NCBI GenBank assembly: GCA_019359215.1
Contig: JAHHHS010000035.1
Coordinates: 1 to 64,000, forward strand
DNA: 64,000 nt
Source of the DNA: Nostoc indistinguendum CM1-VF10
GTDB taxonomy: Bacteria; Cyanobacteriota; Cyanobacteriia; Cyanobacteriales; Nostocaceae
Reading direction: 5' to 3'
This document shows, one piece after another, positions 16,046-24,963 of this stretch. How positions within the stretch are numbered: the first letter of the stretch is position 1; each line of letters begins with the position of its first letter. Below the pieces are notes generated by a model that was not told the DNA's origin, searched no databases, and saw nothing but the letters and a program-made list of their open reading frames with translations. The position numbers were made by a program, and so were the translations under genes.

Positions 16046-16828
16046 ATGGAATCTTTATCATTTTTAACAATCAATGACAAAATAATTTCTATTGAGGAAG
16101 CAGTAAAGTACTTGCAAGCCTCTGGGAAATTGGGGCAGTTCATTGGGGATATTCTCCGCCAGTACGTAATTGAGGAAGAAATCCGAACCCGAGACGATGT
16201 TGAGATTGGTACAGCAATAACTGAACAAGCAATTATTGACTTCAGGCTGAAAAACCAACTGATTGACCCTCAAAGTTTCCAAGAATGGTTAAAGACTAAT
16301 AACACAGATTACGCTACCTTTCACACATCGGTGGTTTTTGGTTACAAGTTAGAAAAGCTAAAAGCTGTAGTGACCCAAGCAAAACTCCAAGAATATTTTA
16401 TTGAACGCAAAATTTTTTTGGATCGGGTAGTACTTTCTCGGATCGTTGTTGATAATCGAGAATTGGCAGACGAACTACAAACCCAGATTGAAGAAGGAGG
16501 TAGTTTTGAACAACTAGCTAAAGAGTATTCGCTTTCAGATGACCGAATTGTGAACGGCATGATGGGAATAGTCAGCCGAGGAAGTATGCCGGATATATTA
16601 CGGGCAGCTATTGATGTGGCCAGTCCTGGACAATTGGTAGGCCCAATAGAAATCGTTGGCAAAGACTCTCCCCCAGGAGAAGGACCTTATGGTTTGTTTC
16701 GAGTAGAACAATTTCTGCCAGCGTCTTTAGAAGATACTCAACTAAAGCAAGCACTACAAAATGAGTTGTTTGAGAAATGGCTAGCAGAGAAAATTCAAAA
16801 ACTGACAGTCAAATTACAAGTGAGTTAA
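16046..16828 (+). CDS. Parvulin-type peptidylprolyl isomerase linked to type I secretion
   Basis: This 260-residue protein has a SurA/PrsA-like N-terminal helical part (residues 1-115) and a parvulin rotamase domain at about 118-235. The rotamase is recognised from LSRIVV, GGSFEQLAKEYSLSDD, GIVSRGSMPD and SPGQLVGPIEI. It would help fold or hold substrates through prolyl isomerisation. There is no signal peptide, so it probably works on the cytoplasmic side, perhaps on the exporter's cargo. The start is ATG at 16046. The downstream exporter gene starts inside its last 52 bp, so the two are translationally coupled. That coupling is the best evidence for a shared task. Confidence 0.87.
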   Translation: MESLSFLTINDKIISIEEAVKYLQASGKLGQFIGDILRQYVIEEEIRTRDDVEIGTAITEQAIIDFRLKNQLIDPQSFQEWLKTNNTDYATFHTSVVFGYKLEKLKAVVTQAKLQEYFIERKIFLDRVVLSRIVVDNRELADELQTQIEEGGSFEQLAKEYSLSDDRIVNGMMGIVSRGSMPDILRAAIDVASPGQLVGPIEIVGKDSPPGEGPYGLFRVEQFLPASLEDTQLKQALQNELFEKWLAEKIQKLTVKLQVS

Positions 16829-19479
16829 ATATTCTGGATAATGAATCTTTACGATTAAAAGTGCTAGCTTCTTTGCCTTGGAATCAGCCACCACTATGCT
16901 GGCTGACTCCCGAACAACAATCCCTTTTGGAAAAGGAGTGCCAAACTCGTCAGTATCGTCTTGGAGAGAAAATCTGGTCAAACGATGTCGGCGGTTACCA
17001 ATTCTTAATTGTGGCTGGAAAAGTTCGCTTAAGAGAAGAAGGGGTTGGTAAACCAATAGCCGCCTTAGATGTGGGCGATTGGTTTGGTGATTTGCAAAAG
17101 CTGTCTGCGGATTTTAAAGCTGTAGCTGCTAGTAAAGAAGTAGTAGTAGTGTGTTGGCATACAGCACTGTGGGTAGAACTTTCTAATCCACAAATTCAAG
17201 AGTTCTGGCAAGTGTTACCGATGAACACGGAGGGAGAAAGAGATACATTTTCCTTCTCTTCCACACCTTCACTAGCGCCAGCCTCAGAGAGAACTTCTAG
17301 CCCCCATAGCCTTCAACCCCAAAGAGGACTCCCATCTGCCAATCTGATCATCTCAAATTATCCCTTTGTTGCCAGCTGGAACACTGCTGCTGCTTGTTTA
17401 ACAATGGTGGCGCAACAGTTAGAAAATTCTGTGCAACTGGAATGGGTGCAGCGCCAACTCAGAGGACAACGCCCAAAGCAGGTTGTGGAAGCAGGAGAAA
17501 AGTTAGGGTTAGTGTTGCGGCGCTTACAAGTGAGTTGGGGTGAGTTGCGACAGTTGTCATTTCCAGCTTTACTGTTGTGGAATTCTGACTCACCCCAGAG
17601 TCCATCTTGGGTAGTAGCCTATGGAGTTAAAGGCGATCGCCTCATTATCGCTAACCCTTTAAATCCGGAACGGACTTGTGAAAGCTTACCGCAGCCCATA
17701 GTTGAAGCGTCTTGGGATGGACAATTGTGGCAAGTAGAACTCATATCCCAGCAAGAAAAATTTAACCTCAGTTGGTTCACTCCAGCAGTTTGGAAGTATA
17801 AGGGATTGTTAACAGAAGTATTGTTAGCATCTTTTACCTTGCAGCTTTTAGGGTTAACAACACCACTAATTACGCAAGTCGTCATTGATAAAGTGATGGT
17901 GCAGGAGAGTTTGCCGACTCTCGATGTAATGGCGATCGCACTTTTGTGCGTAGCTATATTTGAGTCCATACTTGGCATTCTCCGCCTATTCATCTTTACC
18001 CATACAGCTCGTCGTCTCGATTTGAGTTTATCAGCACAGCTATTTCGCCACCTGATGCGTCTGCCATTAGCTTATTTTGAGTCGCGGCGCGTCGGAGACA
18101 CAGTAGCACGAGTCCAGGAACTCGAACAAATTCGTCAGTTTCTTACAGGTACAGCATTAACTGTGATTCTGGATAGCATCTTTGCAGTGGTATACCTAGC
18201 ATTGATGTTTTACTACAATATCCCACTCACCTTTGTTGCCTTAGCAGTACTGCCCCTATTTGCGACTTTAACGATAGTTGCAACACCAATTCTGCGTAAC
18301 TGGCTCAACGAAACCTTTAACCGGAGTGCCGATAGTCAATCGTTTCTAGTAGAAACAATCACCGGAATTCACTCCGTTAAAGCCCATGCAGCAGAACCAG
18401 TAGCCCGCGCCCGCTGGGAAGGCTTATTTGCTCGCTTCATTCGCACAGGTTTTAAAGCCTCTACTACCTCCAATATCAGCAGCAACATTGGTGACTTTCT
18501 CACCAATTTTTCCACCATGCTGATTCTCTGGTTTGGAGCCAAGTTAGTCATCGAACAAAAGCTTACAGTCGGACAGCTTGTTGCCTTTCAAATGCTGTCT
18601 GGCAGAGTCACAGGCCCACTTTTACGCCTAGTACAGTTGTGGCAAAATCTCCAACAAGTGCTACTTTCTGTAGATCGCATTGGTGATATTCTCAACGTCT
18701 CCCCAGAAGCTGAACTTGGGACTGGTTTAGTTCTACCACCTCTGAAAGGACAAGTCACCTTCGAGCAAGTATTTTTCCGCTACCGGCCAAACTTTGAAGC
18801 AATTCTGCGGGGAATCTCTTTCACTGCTGAACCAGGGCAATTTGTTGGCATTGTCGGACGCAGTGGTTCTGGTAAAAGTACCCTGTCTAAGCTATTACAA
18901 CGCCTCTATCAAATTGAATCAGGACGCATCCTTATTGATGGTTTTGATATTAAAAGTGCTGATTTAGCATCATTACGGCAACAAATTAGTGTAGTTCTCC
19001 AAGAAGACTTTTTATTTAACGGTTCTATTTTGGAAAATATCACTCTCGGTAGTCCCGACATTACCGCAGAGCAAGTAGTAGAGGCAGCAAGACTAGCAGT
19101 AGCACATGACTTCATCAGTCAATTACCCTACGGTTACGAAACCAATGTTGGTGAACGCGGTACTGCTTTATCTGGCGGACAGAGACAACGTATTGCCCTA
19201 GCAAGGCTATTTCTTTCCCAAGCGCCAATTTTAGTTTTGGACGAAGCTACCAGCGCTTTGGATAGTGAAACTGAACAACAAGTACTGCAAAACCTGCAAA
19301 AAATTTCTGCTAATCGTACCGTGTTCTTAATTGCTCACCGATTTGCTCCCCTCAAACGTGCTGATTTGATTTTGGTGTTGGAGCAAGGTGTGATTGCTGA
19401 ACGTGGTACTCACTCACAATTGTTGCAACAAAAAGGTTTGTATTGGTCACTATATCAACGGCAGCAAGCAAACATTTAG
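16777..19479 (+). CDS. Type I secretion ABC exporter with cNMP-like and degenerate C39 domains
   Basis: This 900-residue HlyB/LapB-like half-transporter would form an inner-membrane dimer and export a protein through an HlyD/TolC channel. Order: a cyclic-nucleotide-binding-like domain (about 45-145), a Ser/Pro-rich linker, a C39-peptidase-like domain (about 195-320), six membrane helices (about 340-620) and an ATPase. The ATPase shows Walker A GRSGSGKST near 690, signature LSGGQRQR at 798 and Walker B ILVLDEATS near 818. In the C39-like domain the catalytic Cys box DCGAACL reads NTAAACL, so cleavage activity is probably lost and substrate docking remains likely. The ATG at 16777 overlaps the isomerase gene by 52 bp. 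Confidence 0.92.
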   Translation: MASRENSKTDSQITSELNILDNESLRLKVLASLPWNQPPLCWLTPEQQSLLEKECQTRQYRLGEKIWSNDVGGYQFLIVAGKVRLREEGVGKPIAALDVGDWFGDLQKLSADFKAVAASKEVVVVCWHTALWVELSNPQIQEFWQVLPMNTEGERDTFSFSSTPSLAPASERTSSPHSLQPQRGLPSANLIISNYPFVASWNTAAACLTMVAQQLENSVQLEWVQRQLRGQRPKQVVEAGEKLGLVLRRLQVSWGELRQLSFPALLLWNSDSPQSPSWVVAYGVKGDRLIIANPLNPERTCESLPQPIVEASWDGQLWQVELISQQEKFNLSWFTPAVWKYKGLLTEVLLASFTLQLLGLTTPLITQVVIDKVMVQESLPTLDVMAIALLCVAIFESILGILRLFIFTHTARRLDLSLSAQLFRHLMRLPLAYFESRRVGDTVARVQELEQIRQFLTGTALTVILDSIFAVVYLALMFYYNIPLTFVALAVLPLFATLTIVATPILRNWLNETFNRSADSQSFLVETITGIHSVKAHAAEPVARARWEGLFARFIRTGFKASTTSNISSNIGDFLTNFSTMLILWFGAKLVIEQKLTVGQLVAFQMLSGRVTGPLLRLVQLWQNLQQVLLSVDRIGDILNVSPEAELGTGLVLPPLKGQVTFEQVFFRYRPNFEAILRGISFTAEPGQFVGIVGRSGSGKSTLSKLLQRLYQIESGRILIDGFDIKSADLASLRQQISVVLQEDFLFNGSILENITLGSPDITAEQVVEAARLAVAHDFISQLPYGYETNVGERGTALSGGQRQRIALARLFLSQAPILVLDEATSALDSETEQQVLQNLQKISANRTVFLIAHRFAPLKRADLILVLEQGVIAERGTHSQLLQQKGLYWSLYQRQQANI

Positions 19480-19867
19480 TAGATTTAACTAGCTGAAAGC
19501 TTGTAGAAAATAAACGTTTGTAAAGCGGTTTAATGATAGCCTTTGGCGAATGGAGCATAACTCCATTCGCAATTTTCAATTTTGATAATTCTGAGTAGTG
19601 TAAATACTTTTATAACGAGCGATCGCAGTATTTTTAACGTTAGTCTCCATTAATACAACTAAAAGATTTAAAATTTAATTAATTAATTTATTCTTAATAA
19701 AAGCCGCAATTATCAGAATTTTTTTTGGTAATAGAATTAGCATTTTGTTATCAAATTTCATAGTAATTATTGAGAATGGAGCTTATTCATACATTGAAAT
19801 CTTCTTATAAAGATTTTAAGGCTTCAAAGTGTCAAAAAATAATTGCTATCTTTGAGAGAAAATACTT
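19480..19867. other. Intergenic region, 388 bp
   Basis: After a hairpin at 19546-19570 the sequence is strongly AT-rich, with TTAATTAATTAATTTATTC around 19675. It presumably carries the promoter of the protease gene at 19868. No ORF or RNA gene was recognised. Confidence 0.5.
19546..19570 (+). terminator. Hairpin terminator of the exporter operon
   Basis: GCGAATGGAG (19546-19555) and CTCCATTCGC (19561-19570) are exact complements with a 5-nt loop, followed by AATTTTCAATTTT. This would separate the isomerase-exporter transcript from the protease gene. Confidence 0.65.
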
Positions 19868-21355
19868 ATGCTCATTGATGATGTTAATAAAAATGTGTTG
19901 TCAAATAAACAGCTAAATGTCACTTCAATCTCTTCATTAGATAGCTTTAATACAAAGGATGACTACGGCCTCAACTTCAGCAGAAGTAGTAGCTACAACT
20001 CAGCCGATGCTGATGTGCAGTTGCTAAATAATGGTGACTCCAAAAATAGTAGTAACGCTACTACTAATGCTTTTAGCACTCAAAATTATAACTCCACCAA
20101 TGGCTATGGCTTGATTAATGGAGCAGCAGCAGTGGCTAAAGCTACTGGTCAGAATACCTTTGGTGATGTCCCTAATCTTGGTGGCAATAATTGGGGAGCA
20201 GACCTTGTTAAAGCACCAGAAGTTTGGGCACAGGGATACACAGGTAAGGGCGTTGTCGTCGCTGTTGTGGACACTGGAGTTGACTATAACCACGAAGATT
20301 TAAGAAATAATATCTGGACGAATGCCAAAGAAATTGCAGGTAACGGTATAGATGATGATGGCAATGGCTATATTGATGATAATTACGGCTGGAACTTTAA
20401 TGACAAAAACAACAACACTTTAGATAAAAACGGTCATGGCACTCATGTTTCCGGCACGATCGCAGGAGAAAATAATAACTACGGTGTCACTGGTATTGCT
20501 TATGATGCCAAGATTATGCCTGTCAAGGTTTTGAATGACTCTGGCTCTGGTTCCTATAGTTCCATATCTAAAGGTATTCGCTACGCTGTGGATAATGGGG
20601 CCAATGTGATTAACCTCAGCTTAGGAGGCGCATCTTCCAATAGTAGTTTAGAGTCAGCCATTGACTATGCCAGCAGTAAAGGAGTGATTGTCGTTATGGC
20701 AGCGGGTAATGATGGTGAATCATCACCAGACTATCCCGCCCGCTATGCATACAAGTCGGGAATTGCCGTTGGGGCAGTGGATAAGAATAATAATATGCCC
20801 GACTTCTCTAACCGCTCTGGAGCAGATGAAATCGCTTACGTTACAGCCCCAGGAGTCAAAGTTTACTCCTCAGTTCCGAATAATCAGTATGCCACTTATA
20901 ACGGCACGTCTATGGCTACTCCACACGTTGCTGGTGTAGTTGCCCTGATGCTTAGTGCTAACTCCAGCCTGACTGATGCCCAAGTCCGTCAGATTGTCAC
21001 AGAAACCGCAGGAAATAGTACACAAACTACAAGCTCTAGTTTAAATCTTTCTAATGTCAGTTCTCTGGCAAAGCAAGTAATTGCAGACACAGCAATAGAT
21101 GATACACAAGCTACAATCTCTAATTTTAATATTTCCAATGTCAGTTCTCTGGCAAAGGAGGTGATGTCTGACGACAACCTGCTAACTATCGGCGCACAAA
21201 CTGCAAATTATCTTACATTACAGACAATTTCTAGTTTTAATACTTATGATGTCGGAGATGATAATAAAAATGAGAATAATCCTGATTTTTGGAAATCATT
21301 AGAGGGAATGCAAAAACAAATGGATCAGTATAGAAAGTTCTTAGGTATCGCTTGA
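19868..21355 (+). CDS. Subtilisin-like (S8) serine protease, probable type I secretion cargo
   Basis: This 495-residue protease has a complete catalytic triad: Asp in VVAVVDTGVDYNH, His in KNGHGTHVSG and Ser in NGTSMATPHVAG. Asn of the oxyanion hole lies in MAAGNDGE. An Asp/Asn-rich insert between Asp and His (GNGIDDDGNGYIDD) is typical of calcium-binding cyanobacterial subtilases. There is no N-terminal signal peptide; the first 100 residues are Ser/Asn-rich. After the catalytic domain come two 28-residue tandem repeats and a tail ending QYRKFLGIA. It lies between the ABC exporter and a convergent HlyD gene, so export by that system is a reasonable inference. No RTX nonapeptides were seen. 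Confidence 0.93.
   Translation: MLIDDVNKNVLSNKQLNVTSISSLDSFNTKDDYGLNFSRSSSYNSADADVQLLNNGDSKNSSNATTNAFSTQNYNSTNGYGLINGAAAVAKATGQNTFGDVPNLGGNNWGADLVKAPEVWAQGYTGKGVVVAVVDTGVDYNHEDLRNNIWTNAKEIAGNGIDDDGNGYIDDNYGWNFNDKNNNTLDKNGHGTHVSGTIAGENNNYGVTGIAYDAKIMPVKVLNDSGSGSYSSISKGIRYAVDNGANVINLSLGGASSNSSLESAIDYASSKGVIVVMAAGNDGESSPDYPARYAYKSGIAVGAVDKNNNMPDFSNRSGADEIAYVTAPGVKVYSSVPNNQYATYNGTSMATPHVAGVVALMLSANSSLTDAQVRQIVTETAGNSTQTTSSSLNLSNVSSLAKQVIADTAIDDTQATISNFNISNVSSLAKEVMSDDNLLTIGAQTANYLTLQTISSFNTYDVGDDNKNENNPDFWKSLEGMQKQMDQYRKFLGIA
21020..21187 (+). repeat. Two 84-bp tandem repeats in the protease tail
   Basis: Units 21020-21103 and 21104-21187 encode 28-residue repeats sharing NxSNVSSLAKxVxxD. The DNA core TAATGTCAGTTCTCTGGCAA is nearly identical in both (21051-21070 and 21135-21154, first base differing). 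Confidence 0.8.
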
Positions 21356-21531
21356 AAATTATCATAATTTGCAGTTTAGTTCAATACTGCTCGGTTAAAA
21401 AATCAACCACCTGCTCGTCTGTCGTAAATGAATATAGGGGTTTAGCAATTCTAAACCCTTACGTCTTAGATATGGTTTGTGGATGCTAGGTGTAGCTTTT
21501 GAACTGGTGATGAAATCAGGAGAAACTCTAC

Positions 21532-23028
21532 CTACCTAACAGAAAATGCCTCACTAAACCGCCGTGTCACAGGCTCAGTAATGAACGTCAAAACTGACTT
21601 TTTACGAGTGACAATCTCACCTGAAGCAGCCATACCTGGTGTAAATTGTACTTCTTGACCTCGCACATTAACTGAGTGTTTATTTAGCTTAATTCTGGTG
21701 GGAAAAACTAAGCCTAATTCTTTATCAACAATTGCATTCGGACTGACTTGCATAACTTCGCCATTCACAGTGCCAAATTCCTGGAAAGGGAAAGTTGCCA
21801 TTTTCACTTTTGCCTTCATTCCTTGACGAATAAATCCAATATCGCGGTTGAGAACTTTCACCTCTAGGAGCATTTCTTCTCCTTCTGGCAAAATTGATAG
21901 CAATTCTTCACCTGATTGCACTGGCCCCTTAGTGGCTTTAACTCTGTAAATCGTGCCGGCAACAGGAGCCTCAATCGTTTCTAAGGCTTGCTGCTTCCTC
22001 GCCTGCTCTAATTGACCTTGAACAGTTGTTAGTTCTTCTTTACGCTTGTTGAACTGGGTCAAAATTTCACTTTGGCGTTCTGATGCTACACGCTGGGCTT
22101 GGCTGCGTGCAGCATTGTAAGCTTGTTCTGCTTGGCGAATTTCTTGGACTTGAGCAGCAATATCTTTTTCTAATGATGTGACTTTATCTTGAGCCTCTGT
22201 GATTCTATTCTGGACATTAATCACTTCATCTTGTGCTTTAGTGATTTCTGTCTGTGTACGAGTTAATCTTTCTTGGGCATCCAAGTAATCGACACGAGGT
22301 ACAGCACCAGGAGTCATTAAACTGCGTAAGCTTTTTTCCCTTTCTTGTGCAAGTGCCAAATTACTTTCAATTTTGATCCGAATGCTATCTGCGTTGGCAA
22401 GGTTGGTTTTGGCATTGGCAACGCTGCTTTTGGCATTAACTAAGTTGTCTTGCAACCGAGTCAAACGGACTTTGGCTTGATCTATGAGTGCTAATTGGCG
22501 ATTTGCTTCTGCTTCCGCCCCTGCTTGATGCGCTTGGAAGTCTTGCAGGCGGGAGGTTAAAAGTTCATCTTGCACTTTCGTCCCAGTAGTTTTGCCTCCA
22601 ATGCGTTCTGCATCCAAACGTTGCAAATCGTCTTGAATCAATCTAGTAGACTTGGTTAGGCGGGCAACATCAGTTATTTGCAAGTCTGGATCTTTTTGAA
22701 TCAGAACTTGACCTTTAGTAACGCGATCGCCTTCTCGTACTTTAACAGCAACAATTGACCCCCCATTCAAGGATGTCACCGGTCTTACCTGGGTAGAAGC
22801 AATTAATTCCCCTGGTGCTGTTGCTACTTCATCGATTTGTGAGAAGTACGCCCAGGCGATCGTCCCAAATACAATGAAGCTTATCGTTCCCGCTAATAAT
22901 CTAGTGTATAGAGGTGGTAATTCCTGTACCGCCTTCCCCAATTCATAGGTAAGTTGTTCCTCTGGTTGGGCAAATCGCTCTTTTGTCTGACGTGCTTGAG
23001 CAGCATTTACAGCTAGGGGAGATTTCAT
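21532..23028 (-). CDS. HlyD-family periplasmic adaptor (membrane fusion protein)
   Basis: This 498-residue adaptor would bridge the ABC exporter and an outer-membrane TolC-like channel. Order: a cytoplasmic N-tail, one membrane anchor at about 43-63 (LLAGTISFIVFGTIAWAYF), a lipoyl/barrel-sandwich half (VREGDRVTKGQVLIQKD), a long alpha-helical hairpin with heptads (about 115-355), then the second barrel half (IEAPVAGTIYRVKATKGPVQ) and a beta-barrel. The last part (GMAASGEIVTRKKSVLTF) is standard for HlyD of type I systems. It is transcribed toward the protease gene and convergent with it. The TolC partner is not in this window. Confidence 0.93.
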   Translation of the reverse strand: MKSPLAVNAAQARQTKERFAQPEEQLTYELGKAVQELPPLYTRLLAGTISFIVFGTIAWAYFSQIDEVATAPGELIASTQVRPVTSLNGGSIVAVKVREGDRVTKGQVLIQKDPDLQITDVARLTKSTRLIQDDLQRLDAERIGGKTTGTKVQDELLTSRLQDFQAHQAGAEAEANRQLALIDQAKVRLTRLQDNLVNAKSSVANAKTNLANADSIRIKIESNLALAQEREKSLRSLMTPGAVPRVDYLDAQERLTRTQTEITKAQDEVINVQNRITEAQDKVTSLEKDIAAQVQEIRQAEQAYNAARSQAQRVASERQSEILTQFNKRKEELTTVQGQLEQARKQQALETIEAPVAGTIYRVKATKGPVQSGEELLSILPEGEEMLLEVKVLNRDIGFIRQGMKAKVKMATFPFQEFGTVNGEVMQVSPNAIVDKELGLVFPTRIKLNKHSVNVRGQEVQFTPGMAASGEIVTRKKSVLTFITEPVTRRFSEAFSVR

Positions 23029-23029
23029 T

Positions 23030-23121
23030 TTTGTCCTTTGTCCTTTGTCCGTTGTCCTTTGTCATTAGTCATTTGTCCTTTGTTATTCACTAATGACAAA
23101 TGACTAATGACTAATGACTAT
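23030..23121. repeat. Heptanucleotide repeats forming a long inverted repeat
   Basis: Runs of TTTGTCC/TTTGTCA and then TAATGAC. GTCATTAGTCATTTGTC (23061-23077) is the exact reverse complement of 23095-23111. It lies between the SDR and HlyD genes, both on the minus strand, and could terminate the SDR transcript. Confidence 0.8.
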
Positions 23122-23997
23122 TCAAACTGCTAAATAGCGCCGCAAAAAACCTTCTAATGTCTCCAACTGCAAGTTATAAATCGCCTCCAAATTAGCAATT
23201 TCATCTTTTGTACAGAAAAATTCATTTGCTAGTAATGTGCGATAAGTTCCCAAAGCTTTTTGGACTTGGGGATTAAATAAACCCAATGCGCCTTGTAACC
23301 CATCAATGACCAATAGGGGTGAGTTAATTATTACTGGTTCTTTGGTAAAGATCCGACCAAAAATCCGAGGAATATCTTCTCTTAATAAAATCTCTGGCCC
23401 TCCCACTGGTAAAATCTGGTTACGAGCGCCTTCAACTGTCACAGAATCCACTATTATCCTTGCCAAATCATCAGTACTTACAATTGAAGTACGATTTTTG
23501 CGATCGCCAATTAGCAAATACAATCCCGTTTCCCGAAATTGTTCTACTAATGGCAGCAAGTTAGATGCTAATCCAGATGGGCGTAAAATAGTGTAATTTA
23601 AGCCACTAGCTGACAAATATCGCTCTACTGCTCGTTTGGCTTTAAATACAGGAGCATCTTCATATCCGCGATCGGCTCCCAGTACAGAAATAAAGACAAA
23701 ATGCTCTACACCATTGGCTTTTGCTTGGTCTATTAGTTCAATATTGGCGCGGTAATCTAAAGAGAGAGCATCGCTATCAGAACCGTGGGCGCTGATAACA
23801 TACTTGACACGCCGACTAGCTTTCTGGATATCTCTTTCCTCTAGCAAGTCACCGATAAAGATTTCTGCACCCCGGTGTTCTAACTCGCTATAGCGCGAAG
23901 TCAGACGGACAAATGCCCGCACAGACTGTTCTCGTCGCCGTAGTAGTCGCACAACTCTGCGACCGATTCCTCCCGTTGCTCCAGTTATTAGAAACAT
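23122..23997 (-). CDS. NAD(P)-binding SDR/NmrA-like oxidoreductase
   Basis: This 291-residue atypical short-chain dehydrogenase begins with the dinucleotide motif FLITGATGGIGRRVV. An Arg-rich second strand (VRAFVR) suggests NADP(H) preference. The GAEIFIGDLLEERDI stretch and the YTILRPSGLASNL motif match the NmrA/atypical SDR group, in which the classical Tyr-x3-Lys is often missing. The C-terminal ~70 residues are helical and end LEGFLRRYLAV. In cyanobacteria such proteins act as chaperone-like or reductase factors in photosynthesis or as redox sensors. Which applies here is unknown. Heptad repeats follow the gene. Confidence 0.85.
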   Translation of the reverse strand: MFLITGATGGIGRRVVRLLRRREQSVRAFVRLTSRYSELEHRGAEIFIGDLLEERDIQKASRRVKYVISAHGSDSDALSLDYRANIELIDQAKANGVEHFVFISVLGADRGYEDAPVFKAKRAVERYLSASGLNYTILRPSGLASNLLPLVEQFRETGLYLLIGDRKNRTSIVSTDDLARIIVDSVTVEGARNQILPVGGPEILLREDIPRIFGRIFTKEPVIINSPLLVIDGLQGALGLFNPQVQKALGTYRTLLANEFFCTKDEIANLEAIYNLQLETLEGFLRRYLAV

Positions 23998-24067
23998 ATA
24001 AATACCTAAATTGAATAGTTACAGGGCTTATATAGGGGTTCGCTCGTTTGTATGTAATAGAGTCTGA

Positions 24068-24127
24068 CCTCTCTCCTGTTAGGAGAGAGGCTTTGAATCT
24101 TACTCCCCTTCCCTAGTAGGGAAGGGG
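24068..24127. repeat. Two adjacent hairpins, Nostoc-type intergenic repeat
   Basis: CCTCTCTCCT/AGGAGAGAGG (24068-24090) and CCCCTTCCCTA/TAGGGAAGGGG (24105-24127) are perfect stems with 3-nt and 1-nt central gaps. They lie upstream of the SDR gene. Such paired stems are common dispersed repeats. Confidence 0.7.
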
Positions 24128-24189
24128 CTGGGGGTTAGGTCTCTATTAGCCAATAAGTCATACCTTATTTATCTTAATACTGTAAAAAT

Positions 24190-24216
24190 TATCCCCTACA
24201 TCTTATGCAGGGGATA
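24190..24216. repeat. Short hairpin, related to a copy at 25721
   Basis: TATCCCCT (24190-24197) and AGGGGATA (24209-24216) enclose ACATCTTATGC. The same layout (C-run, ACATCTT.., ATGCA, G-run) recurs at 25721-25751. It sits just after the gene ending at 24235 on the minus strand and may be its terminator. Confidence 0.5.
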
Positions 24217-24234
24217 GGGTAAATGGGATTAGTT

Positions 24235-24612
24235 TTACTGGCTCAACAAGTCAACAGCTTGTTCAAGCGACATCTTAGCCTTGTGCAAGTTCAGCAGGTT
24301 CTGCTGGTCATATCGGTCAGGATAGCTCATTTTCCTGCCTTCTAAAGTTATCCGAATTAGTGCTGCTTGCTCATCTGTGGGTGAATTCATCTCTTCTATA
24401 GCAGAACTGATTATCTGGATAGCGTTAAAGTTAGGGAATTTTAACCCTTTACCTTGCTTCATTTGTTGCAGGGCTAAAAGTGGAAATGCCATCAGAGTTA
24501 CGATGTACGAGGTTTTGTATCCTGCATTGCCAATTGGTTTGATGCCATATCTACGACACAAGTTGCGTAATTCTTTAATAGTCTTGATTTCAAGTTCGGA
24601 ACGCGTGAACAT
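24235..24612 (-). CDS. Cyanobacterial protein with SAP-like helical motif
   Basis: The product has 125 residues if it starts at ATG 24612 (MFTRSELEIKTIKELRNLCR). The open frame runs to 24690, but the extra 26 codons look unlike the rest. ELEIKTIKELRNLCRRYGIKPIG resembles an SAP helix-extended-loop-helix, a DNA-binding fold, followed by a segment (TSYIVTLMAFPLLALQQM). The C-terminal half contains NSPTDEQAALIRITLEGRKM and a helical end (KAKMSLEQAVDLLSQ). The function is unknown and DNA binding is only suggested. It lies next to a patch of mobile-element debris. Confidence 0.65.
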   Translation of the reverse strand: MFTRSELEIKTIKELRNLCRRYGIKPIGNAGYKTSYIVTLMAFPLLALQQMKQGKGLKFPNFNAIQIISSAIEEMNSPTDEQAALIRITLEGRKMSYPDRYDQQNLLNLHKAKMSLEQAVDLLSQ

Positions 24613-24690
24613 AAAATAGTAGTGTCCATTTTTGAAATTGGATATTGGTGGTTGTACTTCCGGCAAGTTGTAGCAACCACCAAAAAACAA

Positions 24691-24963
24691 TTTAATCTGC
24701 TGCCTACCAGTGATTAAATTTATATTTATCCCATCTTCCGCACTTCAACTTGAAATATAAAGAGATTACAGTCAAGATGAAAGCGAAAAGTCAGGATAAA
24801 TAAGAAAATAATACTGAATTAATATGACAAAGAATGAAAAATAATCAAACATAAAAGATTTGATTGATAATCATAGGTTATTTAAGCACTAGAAGTTGGA
24901 GGAGCAATAACTGTTCCTTCATATATTGATAAATTTTTATTCGCTCTCTAAAGGTTATTTAGA
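24691..24963. other. Intergenic region beside IS remnant, 273 bp
   Basis: AT-rich, with no coding frame of note. The lost end of the transposase-bearing element may lie near 24900-24960, but no terminal inverted repeat could be identified. Confidence 0.4.

Noticed and set aside
16064..16282. Antisense open frames inside genes (this one and similar elsewhere)
   Set aside because: They shadow the real coding frames, with no start signals or independent evidence.
23030..23121. Possible CRISPR array
   Set aside because: The units are only 7 bp and immediately adjacent, without spacers. They are Nostoc-type heptanucleotide repeats.
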